Notes: a model not told the origin generated them from the sequence alone. A stretch of DNA of 64,000 nucleotides from VRUE01 sp963817945 (GCA_963817945.1 CAWFQH010000004.1:1-64000), one strand, 5' to 3'; shown: positions 28,745 through 36,913, counted from the first letter of the stretch. Numbers and translations are program-made.

Positions 28745-29499
28745 TACGCTCACACACTATGACCTCCAAGAACAGGGCTATCTCCAGCGCACTCCAGCAA
28801 GCAGAGCGAACACTGCGCCCCGGCACGGAGTTTCAATACCAACACCGTTACATCGACGTGCTGGGTGAAAACCCCGATGAGGCCGTGCGCCGAGACCAAT
28901 CCGTATTTCGCACTCGCATTCTGCCTTTGATCTACGAGCGCATGTGGAGGCCGGTGATCGCTCGGTTGTTCTTCGGCGGGGAGCTGAAGGAAGCGGAGGA
29001 GCGCCAAATCGTGCTGGAGATGCTTGGCATATCTCCGGGGGACAGCGTGCTCGACGCCGGCTGCGGAACGGGTAATTACGCGCGTCACCTAACTGCAGCC
29101 GCGGGTGACGGACTGGTAGTAGGGGTCGACGCCTCGGAGACGATGATCGCGATGGCGGTGAAGCGGGGCGACGGTACGAACCTCGCATACGTGCGAGGCG
29201 ATGTGTGCAGTCTGCCGTTCTCCGACGAAAAGTTCGACGCCGTGTGCAGTATCGGAGTGATTCACATGATCCGCGAACCAATGAAGGCAGTCGCCGAAAT
29301 GGTTCGGGTCTTAGCTCCGGGCGGGCGCCTCGCGATATTCGCCAGCTGCGAGGAGGACGCGATCCCATTTATGAAAGGTCAGATGACGACGTTCGGGCGC
29401 GACGAGCTGACCGGTGCGCTCCGGGGTGAAGGGCTCTCCGAGATCGAACAGCGTGTGGTGCGAAGAGCACAGTTCGTCGCGGGTCGCAAACCCGGTTAG
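28741..29499 (+). CDS. SAM-dependent methyltransferase of the PKS cluster
   Basis: A 252-residue class I methyltransferase. ATG 28741 overlaps the PKS stop as ATGA; ATG 28759 is an alternative start. The SAM motif VLDAGCGTGNYARHL is followed by an acidic strand end (VVGVDASETMI), then VRGDVCSLPFSDEKFDAVCSIGVIHMI and an LAPGGRLAIF stretch, in the usual order. No membrane segment or extra domain is seen. Its coupling to the thioesterase-bearing PKS argues that it methylates the polyketide (hydroxyl or carbon), but the target is not readable. The first 100 bases are less GC-rich than the PKS (for example the AT-rich stretch near 28710-28770). Confidence 0.9.
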   Translation: MIRSHTMTSKNRAISSALQQAERTLRPGTEFQYQHRYIDVLGENPDEAVRRDQSVFRTRILPLIYERMWRPVIARLFFGGELKEAEERQIVLEMLGISPGDSVLDAGCGTGNYARHLTAAAGDGLVVGVDASETMIAMAVKRGDGTNLAYVRGDVCSLPFSDEKFDAVCSIGVIHMIREPMKAVAEMVRVLAPGGRLAIFASCEEDAIPFMKGQMTTFGRDELTGALRGEGLSEIEQRVVRRAQFVAGRKPG

Positions 29500-29509
29500 C
29501 GGCGTGGGC

Positions 29510-30760
29510 ATGGCGGTCGACATCGGTGAGCTGACAACCCCACAGGCCGAGATCGGCACGCTGCCGGAGACGATGGCGGCCTGGGTGGTTCGCCCCGAGC
29601 GGGAGGGGGAACCGGCGACAGCCTTCCAGCTGGAGCAGATCGAGGTGCCGGAGCCCGGTGCCTTCGAGGTGGTCGTGCGGGTGATGGCGGCCGGGGTCAA
29701 CTTCAACAACGTCTGGGCGGCGCTCGGCAAGCCGGTCTCTGTCTTCGGCTACGGCGACCACCCCGAGTACGGCCACCACATCGGCGGCTCCGACGCCTCG
29801 GGCATCGTCTGGAAGGTCGGCGAGGGCGTCACCCGCTGGAAGCCCGGCGACGAGGTCGTGATGCACCCGATTCAGGCCTCCTACGAGGACGTCGAGGTGC
29901 ACGGCCTCGATCCGCTGGCGGCTCCGAGCATGATCGCCTGGGGCTACGAGACGACCTGGGGCTCTTTCGCCCAGTTCACCAAAGTGCAGGCGCAGCAGCT
30001 CCTGCCGCGGCCCCAGAGCCTCAGCTGGGCCGAGGCGTCGACATACGGCCTCACCTACTTCACCGCCTACCGGATGCTGATCGACCAGTGCAAGCTGCAG
30101 CCCGGCCACAACGTCCTCATCTGGGGCGCGGCGGGCGGCCTCGGCGTCTTCGCCGTGCAGCTCTGCAAAGCGGCCGGCGCCAACGCCGTCGGCGTCGTCT
30201 CCTCCGAGCAGAAGGGAGAGCTGGTTACACAGCTTGGCGCCGTCGACTACATCAACCGCAACGAGTTCGGCGAGATGATGCGAACTGAGGAGAACCTCGC
30301 CGACAAGGCCGCCGACAAGGAGCGCTTCAAGGCCTCGCGGGGCTTTGCCAAGCGGGTCAAGGAGATCCTCGGCGACGCCCCCGACATCGTCTTCGAGCAC
30401 GTCGGCCGAGCCACCTTCCCGACCTCGGTCTTCGTCGTCAAGCCCTTCGGCAAGGTCGTCATCTGCGGCGCCACCTCGGGCTTCCAGCTCGACTTCGACG
30501 TCCGCTACCTGTGGATGCGCCAGAAGCAGATCATCGGCTCGCACGGTGTCAACGCCTATCAGGCGATGCGCGCCAACCAGCTGATGGCTGAGGGCAAGGT
30601 GCGGCCAGTGCTGTGGAAGACGATGGGCTTCGAGGGCGTCCCCGAAGCGCACCAGATGATGTACGAGAACAAGCACCTCGGCAGGATCGCGATCCTGGTC
30701 GGGGCGGAGTCCGAGGACGAGGGCCGCAAAGAGGAGGGGCCCGGCGCGATCCGCGTCTGA
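29510..30760 (+). CDS. ccrA: Crotonyl-CoA carboxylase/reductase family protein
   Basis: A 416-residue enoyl-CoA carboxylase/reductase of the MDR superfamily; ATG 29510, with GTG 29504 also possible. The family reductively carboxylates crotonyl-CoA (or longer enoyl-CoAs) with NADPH and CO2 to ethylmalonyl-CoA (or alkylmalonyl-CoA). Family stretches include NFNNVWAALGKP, HHIGGSDASGIVWKVG, IWGAAGGLGVFAVQL and FEHVGR. Of the residues described as holding CO2 in the characterised enzyme (Asn, Phe-Glu, His), the Asn region is present, Phe-Glu reads Tyr-Glu (WGYETTWG) and His is in IIGSHG. Directly downstream of the PKS and methyltransferase, it could supply an unusual extender unit for module 4, or serve the ethylmalonyl-CoA pathway. 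Confidence 0.9.
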   Translation: MAVDIGELTTPQAEIGTLPETMAAWVVRPEREGEPATAFQLEQIEVPEPGAFEVVVRVMAAGVNFNNVWAALGKPVSVFGYGDHPEYGHHIGGSDASGIVWKVGEGVTRWKPGDEVVMHPIQASYEDVEVHGLDPLAAPSMIAWGYETTWGSFAQFTKVQAQQLLPRPQSLSWAEASTYGLTYFTAYRMLIDQCKLQPGHNVLIWGAAGGLGVFAVQLCKAAGANAVGVVSSEQKGELVTQLGAVDYINRNEFGEMMRTEENLADKAADKERFKASRGFAKRVKEILGDAPDIVFEHVGRATFPTSVFVVKPFGKVVICGATSGFQLDFDVRYLWMRQKQIIGSHGVNAYQAMRANQLMAEGKVRPVLWKTMGFEGVPEAHQMMYENKHLGRIAILVGAESEDEGRKEEGPGAIRV

Positions 30761-30776
30761 CCGCCCGGGCAGGCGA

Positions 30777-31553
30777 ATGCTGCTGAAGACGCGAAGCTGG
30801 GGGGAGCCGAACGCGCACGCGGTTGTCTGCGTGCACGGGGTGGCGCAGCACGGCGCCGTGTTCGAGGAGCTGGGCGAGCGGCTCGCCGCTGCCGGCCACT
30901 CGGTCCTGGCTGTCGACCTGCGCGGCCACGGGGAGTCGGGCCGCGAGCCGCCCTGGAGCGTTGGCACCCACGTCGCCGACCTGATCGAGACCCTCGACGC
31001 GCAGGGCGTCGAGCGTGCGAGTTGGATCGGGCACAGCTTCGGCGGACGGGTGGTGGCCGAGGCAGCCTCCCGTGCCGGCGAGCGCACGGATCGCCTCGTC
31101 CTGCTCGATCCGGGCCTCGAAGTGCCGATGGCGCGAGCGCTGCGCGGCGCCGAAATCGACAGGCTCGACTGGAGCTTCGAGACTGTCGACGGCGCCATTA
31201 ACGCCCTGCTCTCCAACGACAGCGTGGTCGCCGCGCCGCGCGAGACGATCGCCGCCTACGTGCGCGACGACGTCCGCAAGGGCCCGGACGGCCGCTTTCG
31301 CTTCAGCCACTGCCCCGCCGCCGCGGTCGTCGCCTGGAGCGAGATGACGCTGCCGTTGCCCGGCGTGGCTGAGGTGCCGACGCTGGCGCTGCTCGCCGAG
31401 GTGCCGCTCTACGATCCCAGCGAGCAGGTCGCGCGCTTCGAAGCGATCCTGGGCGACCGGCTGACGGTGGTGCGGGTGCCCAACGGGCACAACCTGCTCT
31501 GGGAGTCCCCGGTCGAGACGATCGCCGCGATCGAGCGCTTTCTCGCCGGCTGA
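30777..31553 (+). CDS. Alpha/beta hydrolase
   Basis: 258 residues, ATG 30777, 16 bases after the ccr stop, so probably in the same transcript. Oxyanion-hole region VVCVHGVAQHG, LRGHGESG, nucleophile elbow WIGHSFGG, Asp candidates in VLLDPG and VPLYDPS, and His in PNGHNLLWE together form a standard alpha/beta-hydrolase fold with a short cap. No signal peptide. Substrate unknown: it could be a type II thioesterase-like editing enzyme or a lactonase of the polyketide, or be unrelated to it. Confidence 0.85.
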   Translation: MLLKTRSWGEPNAHAVVCVHGVAQHGAVFEELGERLAAAGHSVLAVDLRGHGESGREPPWSVGTHVADLIETLDAQGVERASWIGHSFGGRVVAEAASRAGERTDRLVLLDPGLEVPMARALRGAEIDRLDWSFETVDGAINALLSNDSVVAAPRETIAAYVRDDVRKGPDGRFRFSHCPAAAVVAWSEMTLPLPGVAEVPTLALLAEVPLYDPSEQVARFEAILGDRLTVVRVPNGHNLLWESPVETIAAIERFLAG

Positions 31554-31611
31554 ACCGGGCGGGGCGGACCGCGCTGGTCTCACCTCTCCCGAAACGGGAT
31601 AGTGGGGGTGG

Positions 31612-32370
31612 ATGTCCAAGCGGGCTGACACCGAGGCGACCGCGGTGCGAGCCGTCGTGCGGGGGAGGGTGCAGGGCGTCGGCTATCGCGATGCCGTGCG
31701 GCGGCGGGCCCGGGAGCTCGGGGTGTTGGGCTGGGTCCGGAACGCGGAGGACGGCACAGTGCTCGTCCACGCCGAGGGCTCCGCGCCGGCCCTCGAGGAG
31801 CTGGTCGCCTTCCTGCGCAAGGGACCGTCGGGGGTCGGGGTGGAGGACGTCGGCGTCGAGCCGGTCAAGACCGAGGGGCACGAGCAGTTCGCGATCCGCG
31901 GCGTCAGCGCCGGCGCCTTCGTCGTCCAGGAGCACGCCGCCACCGCCCGCCACTTCGACCTGCGGCTCGAGGTCGGCGGCGCGATGCGCTCCTGGGCGGT
32001 CCCGAAGGGACCCTCGATGGATCCGACGGTGAAGCGGCTGGCGATCGAGGTCCCCGATCACGCGGTCTCATACAACGACTTCGAGGGGGAGGTCGACGGC
32101 GGCCACGTGATTGTCTGGGACCGGGGGGCCTACGAGCAGGGCGGCCGCGGCGCCTGGCCGGAGGCGCTCGAGCGCGGGCACGCCGTCTTCGTGCTGCACG
32201 GACAGAAGCTGCGCGGCGGCTTCGCCCTGCAGCGCACCCGCGGCGGCGCGAAGGCGCAGTGGCTTCTGATCAAGCGCCGCGACGAGGAGGCGCAGCCGGG
32301 GTCGGACGTCGTCGCCGAGCTGCCGCGCTCGCCGATCAGCGGTCGCACGCTCGACGAGCTTCGCGGGTAG
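31612..32370 (+). CDS. Acylphosphatase fused to LigD-type 3'-phosphoesterase domain
   Basis: 252 residues. Residues about 8-95 are an acylphosphatase: VVRGRVQGVGYRDAV carries the catalytic Arg and GWVRNAEDG the catalytic Asn. Residues about 103-235 match the 3'-phosphoesterase (PE) domain of bacterial DNA ligase D: FVVQEHAATARHFDLRLE, SWAVPKGPS, EVPDHAVSYNDFEG, HVIVWDRGAYE, with the His, Asp and Arg residues of the metal site visible. PE domains trim 3'-ribonucleotide or 3'-phosphate ends during non-homologous end joining; acylphosphatases hydrolyse carboxyl phosphates. No ligase or polymerase domain accompanies them here. The combination is unusual and its role cannot be inferred. Start ATG 31612 follows a GATAGT box at 31598-31603. 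Confidence 0.88.
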   Translation: MSKRADTEATAVRAVVRGRVQGVGYRDAVRRRARELGVLGWVRNAEDGTVLVHAEGSAPALEELVAFLRKGPSGVGVEDVGVEPVKTEGHEQFAIRGVSAGAFVVQEHAATARHFDLRLEVGGAMRSWAVPKGPSMDPTVKRLAIEVPDHAVSYNDFEGEVDGGHVIVWDRGAYEQGGRGAWPEALERGHAVFVLHGQKLRGGFALQRTRGGAKAQWLLIKRRDEEAQPGSDVVAELPRSPISGRTLDELRG

Positions 32371-32381
32371 CCGCGACGGCC

Positions 32382-32387
32382 TAGGCT
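32382..32387 (+). promoter_or_regulatory. -10-like box before ppk2
   Basis: TAGGCT, with nine bases between it and ATG 32397. The spacing would place transcription start at or next to the start codon; no Shine-Dalgarno sequence is seen. Confidence 0.4.
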
Positions 32388-32396
32388 GAAGAGGCG

Positions 32397-33203
32397 ATGT
32401 CGAAGGCTGGCGATTCCCCCAAGGCCCTTTCGAAGAAGCAGTACCAGACGGAACTGGCGCGGCTGCAGGACGAGCTGGTGCGACAGCAGGAATGGATCGT
32501 CCACGCCGGTCTGCGCGTCGCCGTCCTCTTCGAGGGCCGCGACACCGCCGGCAAGGGCGGTGTGATCAAGCGGATCAACGCGAAGACGAACCCGCGCGTG
32601 GTCCGGACCGTCGCCTTGGGCAGACCCACCGACCGCGAGAAAGCCCAGTGGTACTTCCAGCGCTACGTCGCCCAGCTCCCGGCAGCGGGGGAGATGGTCC
32701 TCTTCGACCGCAGCTGGTACAACCGCGCCGGGGTCGAGCGGGTGATGGGCTTCGCCACCGAGGCCGAGTACCGCGAGTTCCTGCGCTCGGCTCCGGACTT
32801 CGAGCGGATGCTGATGCGGTCCGACTTGATCCTGATCAAGTACTGGCTCTCGATCTCAGACGAGGAGCAAGAGCGCCGCTTCAAGGCTCGCATCGAGGAC
32901 CCGACCAAGCAGTGGAAGCTGAGCCCGATGGACCTCGAGGCGCGGGCGCACTGGGTCGACTACGCAGAGGCCAAGGACGAGATGTTCGCCCACACCGACA
33001 CTGAGGACTCGCCCTGGTTCGTGGTCGAGGCCGACGACAAGCGCACCGCCCGCCTCAACCTGATCAGCCACCTGCTCGAACAGATCCCCTACGAGCCGTT
33101 GCCGACCGAGAAGTTCGAGCTGCCGCCGCGCCAGGAACGCTCCTACGTACGGCCACCGATCGAGACGCAGACCTTCGTGCCGACGCGCTACCTGGTCGAG
33201 TAG
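32397..33203 (+). CDS. ppk2: Polyphosphate kinase 2
   Basis: 268 residues. PPK2 transfers phosphate between polyphosphate and nucleotides in the cytosol. Walker A is FEGRDTAGKGG, Walker B/lid region is LFDRSWYNRAGVERVMGF, followed by LIKYWLSISDEEQERRF and the long WKLSPMDLEARAHWVDYAEAKD helix region, all standard for one-domain PPK2. The length fits class I/III enzymes; which nucleotide is preferred (ADP or GDP) is not certain from these motifs. Monocistronic, with its own -10-like box directly upstream. Confidence 0.92.
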   Translation: MSKAGDSPKALSKKQYQTELARLQDELVRQQEWIVHAGLRVAVLFEGRDTAGKGGVIKRINAKTNPRVVRTVALGRPTDREKAQWYFQRYVAQLPAAGEMVLFDRSWYNRAGVERVMGFATEAEYREFLRSAPDFERMLMRSDLILIKYWLSISDEEQERRFKARIEDPTKQWKLSPMDLEARAHWVDYAEAKDEMFAHTDTEDSPWFVVEADDKRTARLNLISHLLEQIPYEPLPTEKFELPPRQERSYVRPPIETQTFVPTRYLVE

Positions 33204-33235
33204 CGACCGGTGCGCGCCCCCTGCAGCCGACGCCG

Positions 33236-33874
33236 ATGGCACCGACGCTCGACGAGCTGAGAATCCACGACAGCCCGAGCGCCTGGCGGGCCTGCGGCTT
33301 CCAGGTCGACGGTGAGATGTGTGTCGTCGGCGAGACCCGGATCCGGTTGCTGGGCGACGGAGCAGGGAAGGGCCTCGCCGGCTGGTCGCTTCGCGACGTG
33401 CAGGCAAACGACCTCGATGGGCTGCAGACCGAGCGCTCCGAAGCCCCGCCGCCCGGCGCGGACCCGGCGCACCCCAACGGCGTCGCCAGCCTCGACCACG
33501 TCGTCGCGATTAGCTCGGACCTCGACCGCACCGTCGTTGCCCTCGAGGGTGCCGGCATCGACCTGCGACGGGTCCGCGAGGAGCCGACGCCAGCGGGTGC
33601 TCCGCGCCAGGCCTTCTTTCGCCTCGGCCCCGTCATCCTCGAGGTGGTCCAGGCTCCCGAGGAGGCGATCGAGCGGACCGGGGGAGACCGACCCGCCTTC
33701 TTTTGGGGCCTCGCCTTCGTCGCCCCGGACCTGGACGCTACCGTCGCCTCGCTCGGCAACCGGGCGGGCGAGATACGCGACGCGGTCCAGCCCGGTCGCC
33801 GCATCGCGACCCTGCGCCGCTCGGCCGGTCTGGCGGTCCCGGTGGCGCTGATCAGCCCCCGGGCACGGGGATAG
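33236..33874 (+). CDS. VOC (glyoxalase/bleomycin-resistance fold) family protein
   Basis: 212 residues from ATG 33236. The second half has the paired beta-alpha-beta units of VOC proteins: VASLDHVVAISSDLDRTVVALEGAGI, then RQAFFRLGPVILEVVQ, then FFWGLAFVAPDLDATVASLGN. The His in LDHVV and Glu in ILEVV are candidate metal ligands. The first 80 residues resemble a separate small domain. Such proteins may be dioxygenases, isomerases or binding proteins, so function is open. It lies between ppk2 and a lipoprotein gene with only four bases to the latter, suggesting co-transcription. Confidence 0.75.
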   Translation: MAPTLDELRIHDSPSAWRACGFQVDGEMCVVGETRIRLLGDGAGKGLAGWSLRDVQANDLDGLQTERSEAPPPGADPAHPNGVASLDHVVAISSDLDRTVVALEGAGIDLRRVREEPTPAGAPRQAFFRLGPVILEVVQAPEEAIERTGGDRPAFFWGLAFVAPDLDATVASLGNRAGEIRDAVQPGRRIATLRRSAGLAVPVALISPRARG

Positions 33875-33878
33875 GGAG

Positions 33879-34328
33879 ATGCTCGATTGGAGGAAGAAGG
33901 CAGCGTTGGCGGCGGCGATCACGTTCGTGACCATGCCGGGTTGCGGCGAGGACGGGGCGACGGACTCCGCGTCGCACCAGGGTGCCAACCGGCACGCCTC
34001 GAAGGAGCGCCGGGGGCAGGGTGCCGAAGCCGTCGCGCCCTCCAGCTGCCCGCCGGGCCTTGCTGGGTGCCGCGCCGCGAGAGGACGCATCACCTACGTC
34101 GAGCGGGTCGACCCCGATGGCGACGGCGACGCCCATTTCGTCATCGCTGATCCGCAGGGCATCACGCTGCCAGGCCTGACCGCAATCGACGTGCGGAAAA
34201 CCCTGCGCCCGAGTCCGCTTCCCGAGGTCGGCGAGCTGATCAGCGCCGCGGGCCCGGTGCAGACTGGCTCCTACGGCCAGAGTCAGATTCACGCGATCGA
34301 GCTGCACGTCGCGGATCCGGGCTCATGA
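33879..34328 (+). CDS. Putative lipoprotein, unknown function
   Basis: 149 residues. The N-terminus (DWRKKAALAAAITFVTMPGC) has a positive start, a hydrophobic core and a Cys at the position of lipid attachment, although the residues before it (MPG) are a weak lipobox. The mature part has one strand-rich region (GRITYVERVDPDGDGDAHFV) and no recognised domain. It starts four bases after the VOC gene. Its 3' end overlaps the convergent kinase gene by six bases (34323-34328). Confidence 0.65.
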   Translation: MLDWRKKAALAAAITFVTMPGCGEDGATDSASHQGANRHASKERRGQGAEAVAPSSCPPGLAGCRAARGRITYVERVDPDGDGDAHFVIADPQGITLPGLTAIDVRKTLRPSPLPEVGELISAAGPVQTGSYGQSQIHAIELHVADPGS

Positions 34329-35624
34329 GCTTGCCGCCCGGCGAGCGGCGGCCAGCTCGCGCTGGACGACCTCGGTCTGGTTCGGGATCTCCAGCCGCTG
34401 TTCGAGAACCGGGATTGCCTCCTCCGGGCGGCCACTGAGGCGCAGCGCGTTGCCGAGGTTGTAGAGGGCGTAGGCGTAGTTGACGTCGGTAGTGCCGGCT
34501 GGGAAGGCGTTGACGGCTTCTTCAAGCACCGGCACTGCTTCCTCGTAGAGCCCGGCTTGGATCAGCTCGTAGCCTTCTTCGTTGAGGGAGCTGCCCAAGG
34601 TTGGGTCGTCTCCGGTGGCGGTCGGCGTGGTCGCCGCAGGCTCCTGCGCCTCCTCGCTGACCGTTGCATCGCTCTGCTCGCGATTGCCTTCCGCCACGTT
34701 CTTGGCTGCTCCGCCGCCGCGTCCCTCCGGCGAGTCGTTGGCGACAACGAGGACGGCGGCTGCCGCCACGGCGAGGAGCGCGACGACGGCAGCGGCTCTA
34801 CCCCAGAGGCGACGCGGGGCGGCTGGCTCGACGTCTCCGGCCTGTTCGGCCGAGCCGATCGCCGGGATCGGGGTCAGTCGCTCGGTCGGCTGGCCGCGGA
34901 CCGACACACCTCTGGCGAACTGGGCGAGCGCCTCCCTGGCCGATGCCGGTCGCCGGTCCGGCTCCGTCGCCGACAGTCGCTCCACCAGCGCCCGCAGGCG
35001 GGCCGGCGCGTTCTCTCCGAGGCAGTCGCGCAAAACGAGCCCGCACGAGTAGAGGTCGGATCGCTCCGTCGCGGGCTGGCCGCCCATCACCTCGGGGGCG
35101 ACGTAGCGGGCGGTGCCGAGGAGATTGCCCGTGCTAGTCAGGGAGGTCGCGTCCCTGGGCCGGGCGATCCCGAAGTCGATCAGCTTGGCGCTGCCGTCCG
35201 CGGCGATCAGGACGTTCTGGGGCTTGACGTCCCGGTGCACGATCCCCGCCGCGTGAATGTGGTCGAGGGCGCCGAGCAGCTCGCGGGCGAGTCGCTCGCA
35301 ATCGACTGCGGCGCCCTCGGAGGTTCGCCCGGCCAGGTTCGGCCCCGGCACGTACTCCATCACCAGGTAGGGCCGTTCCTCTCCGTCGGCGTAGTCGTAG
35401 ACCCCGATCAGGTTCGGATGTGAAAGGCCCGCCGCAACCCGGGCCTCGCGCCGAAACCGCGCCAGGAACTCGGGGTCGGAGGCGATCGTGTCGGAGAGGA
35501 CCTTGATCGCAACGGGCCGGTCGAGCACCTCGTCGCCGGCCAGCCAGACCGACGCCATGCCACCCCGTCCCAGAAGCCGCTCGAGCCGGTAGCGGTCCTT
35601 CAACCGGGCTCCTTTGGCGATCAT
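34323..35624 (-). CDS. PknB-like Ser/Thr protein kinase with membrane anchor and TPR tail
   Basis: 433 residues. Kinase domain at about 12-255: glycine loop LGRGGMASVWLA, Lys in VAIKVL, catalytic HRDVKPQNVL, DFGIARP and a PEVMGG segment; all catalytic residues are present. One transmembrane helix follows (AAAVVALLAVAAAAVLVVA, about residues 285-305), then a Ser/Thr/Gln-rich linker and an outer C-terminal part with tetratricopeptide-like repeats (GYELIQAGLYEEAVPVLEEA; ALYNLGNALRLSGRPEEAIP). It lacks the PASTA repeats of PknB, so it may sense a protein partner. The gene upstream on the same strand (35651-36097) ends 26 bases before its start, suggesting an operon. Confidence 0.93.
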   Translation of the reverse strand: MIAKGARLKDRYRLERLLGRGGMASVWLAGDEVLDRPVAIKVLSDTIASDPEFLARFRREARVAAGLSHPNLIGVYDYADGEERPYLVMEYVPGPNLAGRTSEGAAVDCERLARELLGALDHIHAAGIVHRDVKPQNVLIAADGSAKLIDFGIARPRDATSLTSTGNLLGTARYVAPEVMGGQPATERSDLYSCGLVLRDCLGENAPARLRALVERLSATEPDRRPASAREALAQFARGVSVRGQPTERLTPIPAIGSAEQAGDVEPAAPRRLWGRAAAVVALLAVAAAAVLVVANDSPEGRGGGAAKNVAEGNREQSDATVSEEAQEPAATTPTATGDDPTLGSSLNEEGYELIQAGLYEEAVPVLEEAVNAFPAGTTDVNYAYALYNLGNALRLSGRPEEAIPVLEQRLEIPNQTEVVQRELAAARRAASS

Positions 35625-35650
35625 CGCGATTGCCTGCTGCGTCGCCGCCC

Positions 35651-36097
35651 TCAGCCGGCGCCTTCGCCGAGCGCCGCCGAGACCTCGCCGATCGCTGCTC
35701 GCTCGGCCTCGCCGATCGGCTGATCACCCTCCTCCTTTGCTCTGGCGACGCGCTCCGCGAGGCTGAGGGTGAAGCGCCGGTACTCCTCGAGCTCGCCCGG
35801 AGACGCCTTGGCCTCGAGCAGGGAGACGGCCTGCCGGACGATGCCGAGGTAGTGCTCCCGCAGCTCCTCGACAGAGCCGGCGCGGGCCCGGTCGACCTTC
35901 GGCTTGGCCTGGACGATTTCGTCCATCAGGCCGGAAGCCCCGGGGGCGGTGCGGGCCTCGGCGAAGGCTTTCGCCAGCGAGAAGGACTCGCGAAACGAGC
36001 CGCCCCGCTGGGCGGTCGAAACGATCAGGCCAGCGCTCGTCGGCCCCGCGAGCACCGTCTCCCACTCCTGCTCGGTGAAATCCGCCTTACCGGTCAT
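35651..36097 (-). CDS. Conserved hypothetical protein upstream of the kinase
   Basis: 148 residues, mostly alpha-helical and acidic, with no signal peptide or membrane helix. It has a GxTSAGLIVSTAQRGG stretch near the start and then long helices (GLMDEIVQAKPKVDR; EEYRRFTLSLAERVARAKEEG). I do not recognise a named domain. It is in line with the kinase, 26 bases apart, and could be its substrate or regulator; this is an inference from position only. Confidence 0.75.
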   Translation of the reverse strand: MTGKADFTEQEWETVLAGPTSAGLIVSTAQRGGSFRESFSLAKAFAEARTAPGASGLMDEIVQAKPKVDRARAGSVEELREHYLGIVRQAVSLLEAKASPGELEEYRRFTLSLAERVARAKEEGDQPIGEAERAAIGEVSAALGEGAG

Positions 36098-36157
36098 GTG
36101 GACCGCCTACCCGGCCCGGAGTCCTCCTAAGCGGACGGCTCGGGGCGGCGCGCCGGT

Positions 36158-36391
36158 CTAGCCCGCCGCGCGCTTGAGAAAGTCGATCTGGTGCTGCTTG
36201 CGCATGATCAGGTGCTCGAGCATGTGCTCCAGGGCCTCCGAGCGTCCCTCGCGTCCAGTGGGCTCGATCGCCTCCTGCAGCGCCTCGACCCCTTCCTCCT
36301 CGCCCTCGATCAAGTGGGTGAGCGTATCGCCCGCGTCCTCGTCGAATCGAAGGCCGGCGATCTTCGTCGTCGGCTGTCCGGAATCCGCCAT
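36158..36391 (-). CDS. Small conserved protein, unknown function
   Basis: 77 residues from ATG at 36389-36391. The upstream open frame is longer, but this start removes an unlikely Arg/Pro-rich extension. The predicted structure is helical, with several His and Glu residues (LTHLIEGEEEGVEALQEAIE; MLEHLIMRKQHQIDFLK). The spacing of Glu and His is reminiscent of ferritin-like or stress-related helical bundles, but no family can be named. Confidence 0.55.
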   Translation of the reverse strand: MADSGQPTTKIAGLRFDEDAGDTLTHLIEGEEEGVEALQEAIEPTGREGRSEALEHMLEHLIMRKQHQIDFLKRAAG

Positions 36392-36427
36392 CCTCAACTC
36401 CGGTACCCGGATCTGAGAGATGAACTG

Positions 36428-36739
36428 GTGACGGGGCGAAGACGTAGGTTCTGGGCAGTGCGCCGATACGTCCCGATCCTCATCCTGCCGGCATTGCTTG
36501 CCGGTCCGGTGGCGAGCGAGAGGGTGGACGCCGCGAAGGGACGGCAAGCCGAGCAGCCGGGCTGGCGCCCGCATGTCGCCGACGCAAGGCGCGACCACCA
36601 GGTCGCCCTGCTGACCAGAAGGCACCGTCGGCTGGCGCTCGCGATCATTACCCAATTCGATCCCAGTCATCGGTATCGCAAGCGGACGCTGCGCGGAGTG
36701 GCGGCGCGGCTGCTCGCGGGGCTCGGAAGGGATCGCTGA
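36428..36739 (+). CDS. Small secreted basic protein, hypothetical
   Basis: About 103 residues from GTG 36428 (GTG 36458 is an alternative). The start has Arg-rich residues followed by a hydrophobic core (YVPILILPALLAGPVAS), like a signal peptide; the rest is rich in Arg and His (LLTRRHRRLALAII). No family recognised. It diverges from the small gene at 36158-36391. Confidence 0.4.
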   Translation: MTGRRRRFWAVRRYVPILILPALLAGPVASERVDAAKGRQAEQPGWRPHVADARRDHQVALLTRRHRRLALAIITQFDPSHRYRKRTLRGVAARLLAGLGRDR

Positions 36740-36790
36740 GATGCTCCGCGGAGCGTCCGCGAGTTCTCCACCACCCGCCTTGGCGGCTGA

Positions 36791-36913
36791 CTAACGCGAC
36801 CACGGGCCGCCGCCGAGCTTCTTGATCCGTCGCTCCAGGCCTTTCGCGTGCGCCTTCGTCTCGCGCGGGTGCTGCTGCAGCAGCCGTTTCTTGTACGGGG
36901 GCTTCGTCGTCAT
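36791..36913 (-). CDS. Very small basic protein (40 residues)
   Basis: ATG at 36911-36913, stop at 36791-36793. The product is Lys/Arg-rich (PPYKKRLLQQHPRETKAHAKG) and ends in LGGGPWSR. It lies in the gap between two better-supported genes and is on the same strand as 36937-37215. The composition suggests a nucleic-acid-binding or ribosome-associated microprotein, but no family is recognised. Confidence 0.4.
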   Translation of the reverse strand: MTTKPPYKKRLLQQHPRETKAHAKGLERRIKKLGGGPWSR

